Assembly (NCBI GenBank): GCA_963971405.1
Contig: OZ020486.1
Location: 32,325,419 to 32,389,418, forward strand
Source of the DNA: Psococerastis gibbosa
Lineage: Eukaryota; Arthropoda; Insecta; Psocodea; Psocidae
Reading direction: 5' to 3'
Length of the DNA: 64,000 nt
Shown here in pieces: positions 21,901 through 31,178 of this stretch (position 1 is its first letter; every line of letters begins with the position of its first letter). The position numbers and the translations under genes are program-made. The notes beneath the pieces are model-generated. The model ran no database searches and had not been told where the DNA came from. It worked only from the letters and a program-made list of their open reading frames with translations.

Positions 21901-24900
21901 TACTGTGTATTATGTACTTGTAAAATCTACAAAGTCTACAAAATCTACAATTGGTCTAATGGGATAGTGTAGTGTAGTGGCAACCCGTTGCCCAGGAAAG
22001 ACAATAAACGATATGCTGAAATTAATTTCGGCTAGTGTCTCCAAAACTATATGAGTGATTAACACACACAAAATTGCACATACTGACATACAGAACGTGC
22101 ATTCCTGTACCCCATTGCATTTAACTAAAATATAAATTAAACGAATCATAGATAACTGTCCAAATTTCCGAAAGTTAAGACAAAACTGAAGTACGGCTTT
22201 CTTTTAAGTCTAGATTAACCTAATTATTGATAACCGCACACAGCCCTTGTACAGTAATTCAAGACCAAACGTTTCGGATAGGTAGGTCTGTGACGAACGA
22301 AAGTGAGCCTAATTCAGCCTTGGCCTTACTTGACCGGTGCAAGGTCCACATTTAAACTCCAATATTCAATGTAATGACTGGCCGCATAAAAGGAGCGTTA
22401 CCTTCTTCATAATTACATTAAAAATTAATTTTAACGCGGGAAATTTTTTTTTTGATTTGGCCCATTCAATTGGTAGAGGACTATTTCATACACCATTTTA
22501 TACGGTGTTTTTCGTTTTTTCTATAATTTTTCCATGAATCTGATGAATTTTTGTCATCTATAAGTTTCATGGAAAACCTCCTTCACCAAAACTAAAAAAG
22601 TCCTCATACTATGTGTGAAATAGTGCTATAAAAATACAATAGAAAATATAAACCAACCTAGTTTGGGGTGGGGAATATCAACGGCCAGCTTCCTCTGATG
22701 TATTTCCGTTAGCTTGTTAATATTGAATGGACACTAAAAATTTAGCATGCCAAATGAAAAGTCATAAATACAGCTTTCATTTGATCTGCAACTTGACAAA
22801 GGTTTACATTTGAAAATTCCCTCCTACCTAAAACACCCTTTCCGGCCCCGAAACATATTTAATTCTACCCAATAACCCCAAATTAATTATCACATCATTG
22901 GCCACATTTCAAAATTCCTCACAACTGGTTATGGTTATCATAAAAAAAAGACTTTATAGTCTTATTGTTCGCCATTTGTATTGCAATAAAGTCGTTTATT
23001 CATTCATTCATTCATCATACTGAGATAAATGGGATGTACGGATCGTCTGGAACACCCTGTATAATAGCTGAAGAAAGCACAGGTTTAACGTATAGCATAT
23101 TTTTAACGGACTCTTCCTCATGCTGCTAAAAACTATACACAGTACAACCGGTAATCCAGGTATACGTGATAATTAGGTTATTATTGTTGTTTATTGTTTC
23201 CGACAATAATGATACACTAATTAAATACACGGGTAACAATAATAAGTAGATAATTACCATGCCATAACCGTGAGTGAACATCCCACAGAGCCGCAACCAG
23301 GTAAATGGCGCCCTGTCGCAAATTTATGCCAGCTTCATTCCTGATGCGGCCTCCGTGTAAACTGTACAGCAAAAAGATCAAGATGGTAACGTAGAAGAGA
23401 ATCAAGATGAGCATGGGGACAATCATTGTGAAGAAGAGTGGGGCCAGTACCCACCACAGATAGTAAGAGTCCATTGTTTGCAACGTCTCATCTAAAAAAA
23501 AAACAACAACAGAACCTGCTATTTAGTACAAAAAAAATACAACATCACGGATATGAAATGAATTGTGTCAAGAAATGAATAATAGGTTCGGTAAGGGAAG
23601 TCAAACCTTCTGGGATCCAGGGGCCTGGCATAAAGCGAATGAACCGGATTAAGAGAGTCATGGAAGTGCCTAAGTCTCTTCGTCCGCGTCGCACTCCAGG
23701 GAAACGGTGGAATACGCGGCAGCTTGGGCTTGGCACGTCCAGTTCGTAATAATCAAATGCATAACGGAGAGTCGTAGTTACTCCTATGACATGACAAGGG
23801 GGGACAAGGGCAAGAACTTGGCAAACGCTATTTATAACTTACTTGCTTACTTACTTTACACTACACCAACTACGACGCACAGTTTGGAGACAGTTGTCCC
23901 GAACAGCAAACAGAAGAGTAAAATAGTACAAGTGGCTGAGATGAAATTCATCAGAACAGCCCGTCAGACAAACAGGTTAGAAATGAAGTGATGAAAAGAG
24001 AGTTCGCGGTGGAAGAGCCATTGGTGGAGAAGATAGCGACAAGAAGACTGTCCTGTTTCAGGTACGTAACGCGAATGGATAACAGCAGGCGCGCGAGGCC
24101 GACCAAGGAAGAGATGGAAACCAGATTGAGGACGATCTCGCAAGAGTGGGACTGGTACTAGAGGAAGTGTTGCGTAACCCAGCCACCCTGCAGCCTTAGC
24201 ATGAGCTAAAGGCCGATGATTCAGAGGGTAGTTTAGTTATTGAGTAATAAAAAACAAATTATTAATATATTTAACACCAAGGCACTGATTTCCAAATATT
24301 TTGTAACAATATGGATGGATATTTTTGAAGGACTTTATTACTTTCTCGTCTCACAGCCCCAAAGATAGAAAAATTGTCTTATAAAAAATTTACAAACCAT
24401 TCTACTAGGAGCACCTTATCTTAAGAGGACATGCTACGTACAAAATGAGAACCCCAAAATTTGTTGTCTTTATGGACTTTTTATTTTTTATTTAATTAAC
24501 ACAGCAAGTCATTAAGAACCGGTCCGAGTTTACTCGAACATGCTTTCCAATTTATCAAAATTAGTAGATAGAGAAAATGAGTAATTTCATGGTAAATAAT
24601 TTTCCTATGGTTAAATTTCCGATATCTCGGGGGGGGGGGGGGGGGGGGGTTGTCCACCTGACGTCACTGGAGGTGAGGTAAATTGTGGATAGCTCAGACC
24701 AACACATTACCACACAGCAATACTGGCAGGGCACGCAATGCATTTGAGCGTGAATTTTCTATCATTTAAAAAAAAAAAAAACATTTTTTTTTACAAAACC
24801 AAATACTTTTCTGGGAAAGCAACCTGTCCGGTTTCATTACTCAATTTAACACCTAAATTATGCCTGAAGGTAGAAATCATCGATAGAAAGGTTTCGCAGA

Positions 24901-27794
24901 AAAATTATTTTTTAGTCATTTTCATTAAAATTTTGTTATTTTTATTTGTTTACCCCCAGAAGCAACCTATCAAGGGGCAAGCGACCCCACGCTAATCGTT
25001 AATATTAATAACGACTACAATATTGTCAATATATGACAATTTAAAAGAAATCGTTGTAGCCGTTTTTGAGAAATAATTTTTTTAGACGTTTTTTGGAGTT
25101 TTTTGAGAATAAAACCCCCCCAAATTAAGTTAGCCCCAAATAAAAAAAATTATTCCGAGGTATGATTTTTTTGAACCTACATGCCGAATTTCATCAAGAT
25201 CGACCGAGTAGTTTGCCCGGAAATCGACGCACAGACAGACAGACATTTCGTAAAAACCACTTTTTTGGGTTCCTGGGACCTCAAAACGAGTAAATCCGTT
25301 GAAATCTAGGAATCGAAAATTTCGACCGTAACAAAGCTTTCCTTATACTACGTATAAATTGGAAAGCAAAAAGACAGAAGATGCCTTATATGGCAATAGG
25401 CTACCTCCAGACCTAGCTGATGTGCAAAATATAATGAAAATCAAAACCGGATTTAGGTAGCTTTTTAAATGACAAAATTTTCAAATCAAAGCTACAACTC
25501 ATTACACGACTTTATAGTCTTATTGTTCGCCATTTGTATTGCAATAAAGTCGTTTATTCATTCATTCACGACAAACCTACAGTAGAACAATCAAACCAGG
25601 GGCCCCCACTGCTGATCTCGCAGTCCTGTCCGTACCAAATAGAAAAAGTAAATATTTATCCTATGGTTCGTACTCTCAGCTTCGCATGTTGAACTATAGG
25701 CCTATATTAAACCAGAATAAAATTCTCGACGGGCCACGTATTATATCGCAAATTAATGCGGCTCAATTTTTTGGTCACTGTGATGGGGAGTGGAGACAGT
25801 CAAGTGGGATGCTAAGAAATTACTCAGAATAGCTGAGTTTTGTAAGTTGTCACTCTAACAAACTAACTAACTAACAAACTGGAACTTATATTGCGCATGT
25901 ATGGAAGGTATACGTGTAAGAACTCAATTGAAACTAGAAGAGCTAATATATTGTATAAGACCTGCGATACATTAATGACAAGAAGGCACACGCAAGGTCA
26001 ACATATTCCGGTTTTATTACTAGAAAAAGGGGAGGAGCCCCCGTGTAATTCAAGTTAAAAAAAAACTAGAAACCTGAGAAGTTACTGTTCCAGTCCTGGG
26101 TCAGCTATAATAACTATTCTTCACTTAGTAATTGGTTGAATATTCTTGCATATAGAGATACGGGGTAGCAGAGAAATTAACAGCAAATCGTGCCTCCACT
26201 ATCCGTTTTTTGCACAAAATCATGTTTCACTGGATTTATCGATCCTAGAGCCGCAAATGACTGTCAAGTAAGAATAAAAGTTCCTGTACATTTTGATAGT
26301 ACGTGTCCGCCACTAAGACCGCATGGCCAATTTTTTTTAGGGCGACCAAGAAAGAAACTTTTTAGACTCACCGAGGAAAGACTACCTTAAGTCTTCGCTG
26401 GTAGAAAGACTGTTGAGAGGAGCCTAGGACTGGTGGTTGATCTCCGAATGAGAGCAAGTTTGCTTCTTGGGGGTTGATCTGGTCAATCATCAAAAGACTA
26501 ATAAGTCTATAAGCTGGAAGGGCCAAATTGACATGCTATGGCAAAAGCTTGCATCCACAAACTCCCTTCTTAGAAATCTCTCATATTTGATGGAAAAACA
26601 TGCCCTAAGGCTGATATCCTTTGGTCTATTTGACAGTAGGGGAAACTCTTCCGACTCCCTCCGTGTTTTTCGCCTACAAAAGTGGGCTATCAGAAGTCAG
26701 AACGCATGCGGGTACCCGACACCAGAGAGTGTCTTGTCAGCCCTTATTTAGAGAGTTCGGTATTCTCACACTACCCGCTCTATTTATATTGGAGACACTT
26801 TTTCACCTACGGAAGAGCCGCCCACTAGATTAAGCGAGGTTCACAATTATGGGACCAGAAACAGGGACTGCTTCTTCCGTGAGAGCACTCGTCGGACGGC
26901 TACCTTTAGATCTCCTAGGAAGATGGGAATTTGGCTATATGATAGACATCCTCGGGAGATCAGGGCTTTATTATTATTTATTAGGATAAGGTTTTTTTTT
27001 TTCAAGGGCCGTCCGTCGGCTGCTCATGGAAGAAGCGCCGTACTCGTTCATGGAATTTTTGACGAGTTCACAAGGATAATAGTGCGCTGTTTTTAAACAG
27101 TCCTGCCTGAGCTGAAGTAACATTTAAAAATATTTATCACGCCTTCAAAGACTGTGGACAAATAAAGTTGTTAGGGGCGACACACCGCAAAGTCCACCGA
27201 CCTCGTTTTTGATAGTGAGCCTGATATTGACGTGGTAGCAGTCATTAAAGATTGTCTTTAATGTCTCAAGCTATTAACAGATAATGCTATTCTGCTCGTA
27301 CAAGAACGTTTCCCCCGTCTTTTTATCAATACAATAAGGGACCCTTATTTTAGTAGGCGCTGGATAAGGTCCGTCGCATGCCCGGGCCTCAGCTTCACCG
27401 GAAAAGTTCATTACAATAGGCCTAACCAACGATTAATCCCCAGATTGTCAACAATGCCAGGGACAACACATACCTTATATTCGTTAACCAATGCACAAGC
27501 TTCTTGCCTTGTGATCGTCACTAGGGAATGTTTAGTGTTTACCGCACATCAAAAAAACATTAACAGCCTATTTTTTTATTGTGTCTTAGGTTTTAGAACG
27601 CTTATTGTTTCATCTTAAGGGGGGGGGGGGGGTAAATATGCCTACCGACTACCGTAGATGTATAAGATTGAAAAACAAAAGGTTTCAACGTAGAAAATGT
27701 GCCAATATTCACGGATAAATGAAAATAACTTACCGTAAATGTCAGTAATATAACTAGTGACCACATATATATAAGAATACACTGATTCTAACAT
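15976..27794 (-). CDS. TMEM68: TMEM68-type ER acyltransferase (6 exons, 323 aa)
   Basis: Coding exons in transcript order are 27794-27734, 23491-23258, 19765-19598, 18155-17962, 16968-16768 and 16089-15976. All junctions are GT-AG and the phases agree, giving 972 nt including TGA, essentially the length of vertebrate TMEM68. Hydrophobic segments lie at about residues 30-65. The acyltransferase motif is YHGAVPVD with His120 and Asp126 (HX5D), and the second block is FPGGVYEA at 186-193. The C-terminal part holds PVIPIFTQNIR, FPVKLSTFIGDPIPYEP and the family ending KHQRLPGS. From family knowledge, TMEM68 (DIESL) makes triacylglycerol in the ER membrane from diacylglycerol and membrane-lipid acyl groups. 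Both catalytic residues are kept, so activity is expected. Exon 1 codes only 20 residues and lies 4.2 kb upstream. It was chosen because its phase, its donor and the resulting length all fit, and it is the least certain part. A candidate bidirectional promoter lies near 28082-28120. Confidence 0.93.
16358..16468. mobile_element. Short palindromic MITE
   Basis: ATGCCGTTTAAAGAATAACTT on the left and its near-inverse ending AAACGGCAT on the right close a 111 bp hairpin inside the last TMEM68 intron. A related but more decayed copy appears near 52880-52975, which also ends in ACGGCAT. Confidence 0.55.
16999..17746. repeat. Pair of inverted ~260 bp interspersed elements next to a TMEM68 splice acceptor
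   Basis: Units 16999-17260 and 17483-17746 are inverted copies of one sequence; each outer end reads CCATAGAAATATATTAACTG or its complement. A third copy at 34729-34983 has a perfect 8 bp flanking repeat, so each ~260 bp unit is a mobile element. The left unit is flanked by a similar 7 of 8 bp repeat (taatagaa / gaatagaa). The pair could fold into a long hairpin. The left end lies only about 30 bases from the TMEM68 acceptor at 16969, where the branch site should be. Confidence 0.7.
18800..18985 (+). pseudogene. Mariner-type transposase C-terminal relic
   Basis: The frame from about 18830 reads RFGSMDEVKAETAELLYSL, then a cysteine-tryptophan block and a degenerate EGMYVEGD. In mariner transposases the matching region is a helix followed by a Cys-x-x-Trp stretch and GDYFEG. 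A stop replaces one codon in the Trp region, so it is dead. Downstream 'ggaacacctcgtat' resembles a mariner terminal repeat. Confidence 0.6.
19070..19535. repeat. Interspersed repeat ending in a 'CTACACCTGATCGGCC' block, copy 1
   Basis: Shares 'ttgatgagac.tggcacaaaaat', 'acgacaaatcaacgattt' and the terminal 'ctccctacacctgatcggcc' block with 56100-56618, and in part with 53210-53745. This looks like a SINE- or MITE-type family with a conserved 3' end. It overlaps the TMEM68 intron next to exon 19598-19765 but not the exon. Confidence 0.55.
20340..20395. repeat. Mariner terminal-repeat-like fragment
   Basis: 'gtttggaccaccctgtatat' and a similar 'gtctggaacaccctgtataa' at 23044-23063 look like ends of irritans-type mariner elements (core GGAACACCCTGTATA). 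No transposase was found between them. Confidence 0.4.
20958..21297. mobile_element. Composite palindromic MITE, second locus of the 11470-11857 architecture
   Basis: The outer termini are GGCGCGGTTTCCACCGACC and its inverse, and the arms hold GGTGACGTGGTAGCAG. An inner element at 21029-21218 begins GGCGGGGTTTCC and ends GGAAACCCCGCC, with the same AT-rich core ('gttaaaattgatcaatgatc') as the inner element at 11541-11786. It lies in a TMEM68 intron. The left inner arm has lost sequence. Confidence 0.72.
22966..23018 (+). repeat. LINE 3' tail with (ATTC)n
   Basis: 'gactttatagtcttattgttcgccatttgtattgcaataaagtcgtttattcattcattc' is repeated almost exactly at 25508-25566. A shared 3' end followed by a short tandem repeat is typical of 5'-truncated non-LTR retrotransposons. 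Confidence 0.6.
23930..24215 (+). pseudogene. LINE reverse-transcriptase C-terminal relic
   Basis: The decayed frame contains an EMKFIRTARQTNR block, RNEVMKREFAVEEPLVEKI and RYVTRMDNSRRAR. These match in order the EMRFLRR / RNE.IR.E / GHV.RMDD.R blocks at the end of LINE polyproteins. Two frame changes are needed, so it is a fossil. It lies in the first TMEM68 intron. Confidence 0.6.
24418..24510. repeat. Left end of a piggyBac-like TTAA MITE
   Basis: 'ttaagaggacatgctacgtacaaaat' followed by 'ccccaaaatttgttgtcttt' matches the inverted end of the element at 49233-49638. It is cut off near 24510, next to the GACA-type repeat at 24541. Confidence 0.55.
24541..25368 (+). mobile_element. GACA-containing TIR repeat, best-preserved copy
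   Basis: Begins TGCTTTCCAATTTAT and ends with the exact inverse ATAAATTGGAAAGCA (25354-25368), giving a 15 bp terminal inverted repeat on an 828 bp non-coding element. It contains an oligo-G tract of about 19 at 24631-24649, the GACGTCACTGGAGGTGAGGT block and an acagacagacagac tract near 25231. It appears to be a non-autonomous DNA transposon of unknown superfamily. Confidence 0.7.
25508..25566 (+). repeat. LINE 3' tail with (ATTC)n, second copy
   Basis: Nearly identical to 22966-23018, including the 'gcaataaagtcgtttattc' end. The high identity suggests recent activity of this LINE family. Confidence 0.6.
26395..26960 (+). pseudogene. Jockey-type LINE reverse-transcriptase C-terminal relic
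   Basis: The frame from 26467 contains SISWKGQIDML, KLASTNSLLRNLSYLM, then GNSSDSLRVFRLQKWAIR; a second frame gives CQPLFREFGILTLPALFIL followed by a tail with FFRESTRR. In order these match the thumb/C-terminal region of jockey-like RTs (LG..lD..L.W..HI, ...LqkkaiR, C...F..l.IlTlp.lyI). A frame change near 26700 marks it as broken. Confidence 0.75.
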
Positions 27795-28081
27795 GGTAAC
27801 GGCACGGTCATAGAAGGTAAAATAACAAACATAACAATGCAAATTCAAGGGGCGACAACAAATAGGCGCACACTTATCTTATTCATTAACTATATGAAAT
27901 TGGACGTTTCATTGCTGTAATTAAATTTCAGTAATAATGGGCTAATTTGTTGAGTTCTATTTAAAAAGAAAAAAAAATGGGTATTGTGATACTGATATTC
28001 TGAAGTAAAAGTAACTGTAACAGTGTAACTGTAACTCTGTAAGCAACAAACAGTGCGATAGTCGATAGAGTTCTTGCGTAG

Positions 28082-28120
28082 TGACGTCACAGTAAGAGGG
28101 CGGAGCTAACAGCGCATGCG
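28082..28120. promoter_or_regulatory. Candidate bidirectional promoter (CRE, GC box, NRF1-like)
   Basis: Within 40 bases there is a full CRE palindrome TGACGTCA (28082-28089), a GC box GGGCGG (28098-28103) and an NRF1-like GCGCATGCG (28112-28120). The block lies about 290 bases upstream of the TMEM68 start codon (minus) and about 150 bases before the THAP-like start (plus). Such clusters mark TATA-less housekeeping promoters. The function is inferred. Confidence 0.45.
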
Positions 28121-28266
28121 TCATTGCTAAAATTATGTAAACAAAATCAGCTGTTCGGGCATTGGAGGATATAAAGTGCATTGAGCGCTATTGATTTTTA
28201 AAGTTTTTAGTTGTTATTATTAATATTTCTAGCGTTATATATTAATATATATTAAGCATTGCTGCA

Positions 28267-28740
28267 ATGGCTTGTGTAATAGTGATAGCCGATACCAGGA
28301 CAGACCACATACGAGAGAGGTCCGAATTATATCGTTCCCCAAATCACTGGAAAAACTTGAGAAATGGTGGAAGTGGTGGATGCATCTTTGTGGCAGAACG
28401 AAGTCCACAATATCTAAAGTTACAAAATACACATATATATGCATGGCCGGGCCCAGGGGGTGGTCCACGGGGTCCACACCACCCCCCCCCCCCCCATCCC
28501 CGAAATAAATTTCTGCAGGTTAACCTGTATGGTTTGAAGAATTTATTTCTTAATTCATTAATAAATTACGTAAACAAATGTTTGAACCCCCCCCCCCCCC
28601 GAAATCATAACCTGGGAACAGCCTTGTATATATGTTCAAAACATTTAGTGGATCCTAGTGGGCCAACAAAAGATTTTCCAGACCCAATCGGACAGTCGAT
28701 TGAGATCGTAGCCGTAGCCAAGGAGGAGTTCAACCTCCCC
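28267..28740 (+). pseudogene. THAP-like domain exon interrupted by a hAT-like MITE
   Basis: After ATG at 28267 a +1 shifted frame reads CNSDSRYQDRPHTREVR, ISFPKSLEKLEKWWKWW and ...TYIC. The end, CSKHLVDPSGPTKDFPDPI, lies beyond an insertion at 28442-28626. C...C, FPK, Trp and CSKH in that order match a THAP (C2CH) zinc finger start. The insertion carries a perfect 8 bp duplication (TATATATG) and the frame resumes across it, so the exon was intact when hit. A frameshift after the third codon is a second lesion. It could be a host THAP gene or part of a transposase. Confidence 0.5.
28442..28626. mobile_element. hAT-like MITE (CAAGGCCGTGCCCAGG family) with 8 bp target duplication
   Basis: The termini CATGGCCGGGCCCAGG and the inverse of CAAGGCTGTTCCCAGG are flanked by TATATATG at 28434-28441 and 28627-28634. 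The 185 bp interior has two oligo-C tracts around an AT-rich middle. Relatives: 28929-29102, 49966-50131 and 58436-58610. Confidence 0.75.
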
Positions 28741-28928
28741 CCCCCCCCCCCACCGTGATGAAACGGCTTGATACTAGATAGAATCGGATTCTGAGAGGAA
28801 AAATATAAACTACTATGTAATATCCAATTAAATTTCTGAGCCCCCCCCCCCCCGAAAAAATCCTGGCTACGGCCTTGATTGGGATCAATAATGTGTATTA
28901 ATATATATCGTCGTTACTTGCCAGTGGC

Positions 28929-29102
28929 CATGGCCGTGCCCAGGTGGGTGGTCCATGGAGTCCGGACCCCCCCCCCCCCCCGAAATAATTTTTTTTTATA
29001 TAAACCTGTATTGCTTGATAACCATTAATTCAACAATAAAATACGTTAAAAAAAATTGGACCCCTCCCCCCCCCCCCGAAAACAAAAGCTGGGCACGGCC
29101 TG
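28929..29102. mobile_element. hAT-like MITE (CAAGGCCGTGCCCAGG family), second copy
   Basis: Starts CATGGCCGTGCCCAGG, ends AGCTGGGCACGGCCTG, and has the same two oligo-C tracts and AT-rich middle as 28442-28626. The flanking duplication is not clear. Confidence 0.65.
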
Positions 29103-29716
29103 TGGCCCTACGAAAATTAACTGCTTTGGTGCTCAGATACTAAATTGAATTCTAGTGATTATGGAGAGACAATAACCCTTTTTACGCTACTAATATTTAC
29201 AAACAACATGATAGGCTAACGTGTCGGCAGCCCAGCCGACTAGGCTATATTTCATGTTAGTTATGCAGTAAAGTTGTATTGTTATGGTAATAAATCATTA
29301 TACTAATACATTAATTGGAATATATATAAGCAAGCTTAGGCTCACATACCCATTTAAAAATCTGTTCTGCCCTCGCAGAAGTATCACAACCAATGAAATA
29401 AAATTAGACACACAAGTAAATAATATTTTTCGACAATTATTTGCAGCTACTGCCGTAATTTTGCCGTTTAAAAGCTAAAATTTCTTAAAATAAAATACAT
29501 TTAATTGGAAAACCTATACACTCCATGTTAAAATAAGGGGGTGATGTCCGAGAATCAGGGGTACCCCTCCCTTTCCGACCATGGAGCTAATAAAACCAAT
29601 AAAACTATGGAGCCACCATGTCGTATTTCGGCTGTGCTGGAGGACCACGGGTTTATATATAATACTGGATAGGAAACTTTTTATTAATATCGTATGCTAA
29701 AAATAAGCGGAATCAG

Positions 29717-30696
29717 GAGTAGCACTAATCTCAGGCCCGTCCAGGCCAGGCCAGGCCAGGGCATTATGACGTCATCGTCATTGGCGTCGACTGCGGGGAG
29801 ATAAGTCGTGGAATCACAACTTACAGCTTGTGCCGGTGACTCAGCGGTGAGGCGCGATCTTATTATCTTTTTATATAGGCTATTGCAGAACACTTCGTGC
29901 CTGTTGATTCTGACTGTCAATATAGTTTTTTTTTAATCTTTCATCTTTGTTTTTATTAATTAACAACATAAGCCTACTATATAGCCTGTAGACTATACCA
30001 AATCTACATTACTTAGCCCTTAGGCTACAAGCTGTCGAAGCCTAAACCATCTCTACGAAGACTGAAAATTAATAGGCCTAGTTAAAGACCTAAATCATTT
30101 ACATTACATTCCAACGGTCAATAATCCGTCATTTGTGCATTAAAAAATTGATAAGATGTTTGTTTTAAGGAGATTATTATGTAGACACTTAACTTATCTA
30201 TTATAAATTAAGTTATAATATGTAGAGATACCTATCAATAATAAGTCTCCACCATATTTTAACGCATTATGCAATTGATAAATTAAGTATCTACATAATA
30301 GTCTCCTTAAAACAAACATCTCATCAATTTTTAATGCACAAATGACGGATTATTAACATGGAATAGCCGCCTAATACTAATTAATTATTGAATTAATAAT
30401 AAAAGCATTATTACTGGAAGGCTGACACAAAACTAGTCTCTCCCCACGTTATGCGCCAATGAAACCTACACAAAATTTATTATTTATTGAGATGGTAAAC
30501 AAAAATGTTACGTGTAGTTTTATCGTATCATTATAATATATTTAAGTGATATTATATTAAAAATATAATGTTTATTCAATAAACTAACAGTTAAAAATAA
30601 AATAAATAAATTTGTATTTTTCTTTTGTCTGTGGTCTAAAATAATGCCGGCCTGGCCTGGCACTTCTTTGGGCCTGGCCTGAGATTAGGGAATGCC
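29717..30696. mobile_element. TIR element with 9 bp direct flanking repeat
   Basis: CTAATCTCAGGCC near the left end and GGCCTGAGATTAG near the right end are perfect inverses. Just outside lie direct repeats CGGAATCAG (29708-29716 and 30697-30705). Subterminal blocks are rich in GGCCTGG/CCAGGCC. It contains a separate palindrome at 30120-30354. No transposase seen. An 8-9 bp duplication suggests a hAT-like origin. Confidence 0.65.
30120..30354. mobile_element. Palindromic MITE nested in 29717-30696
   Basis: Left end AATAATCCGTCATTTGTGCA and its inverse on the right close a 235 bp palindrome. The interior shares the module 'tacttaacttat..attataaattaagttataatatg' and 'aagtctc..ccatatttt' with the core of the element at 51804-52035. 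Confidence 0.65.
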
Positions 30697-30710
30697 CGGA
30701 ATCAGTTTCA

Positions 30711-31156
30711 TTAGGCCCCCATTCCACATACGTACAACGTCAATGAAAATTATGAAATTGATGGTGGCAGCAGAATTTTTAGTATGTAAAAATGTCTGCT
30801 GCCACCATCAATTTCATAATTTTCATTGACGTTGTACGTAGGCCCCCATTCCACATACGTACAACGTCAATGAAAATTATGAAATTGATGGTGGCAGCAG
30901 AATTTTTAGTATGTAAAAATGTCTGCTGCCACCATCAATTTCATAATTTTCATTGACGTTGTACGTATGTGGAATGGGGGCCGTATGTGGAATACCCCCC
31001 TTAGGTGCCCATTCCACATACGTACAACGTCAACGAAAAATTGAAAAATGACGTAAATTGACGTGGTAGCAGAATTTTTAGTATGTCTTTAATGTCTGCT
31101 AAAACGTCATTTTTCAATTTTTCGTTGACGTTGTACGTATATGGAATACCCCCCTT
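30711..31156. mobile_element. Cluster of three palindromic MITEs, one inserted into another
   Basis: The ends read GGCCCCCATTCCACATACGT or close variants and their inverses. Copy 1 starts at 30711 and its right arm resumes at 30983-31000. Copy 2 (30841-30982), almost identical, sits inside that arm between GTA repeats. Copy 3 (31001-31156) abuts directly. Copies 1 and 3 have direct TTA repeats, as in PIF/Harbinger elements. The interiors carry the family core in the form GGTGGCAGCAG or GACGTGGTAGCAG plus 'aatttttagtatgt'. Confidence 0.72.
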
Positions 31157-31178
31157 ATCAAAATCATTCTGTTGGTCG

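Noticed and set aside
30711-31156. Repeated near-identical units resembling a CRISPR array
   Set aside because: The units are long palindromic transposons with target duplications in a eukaryotic genome; there are no spacers and no cas genes.
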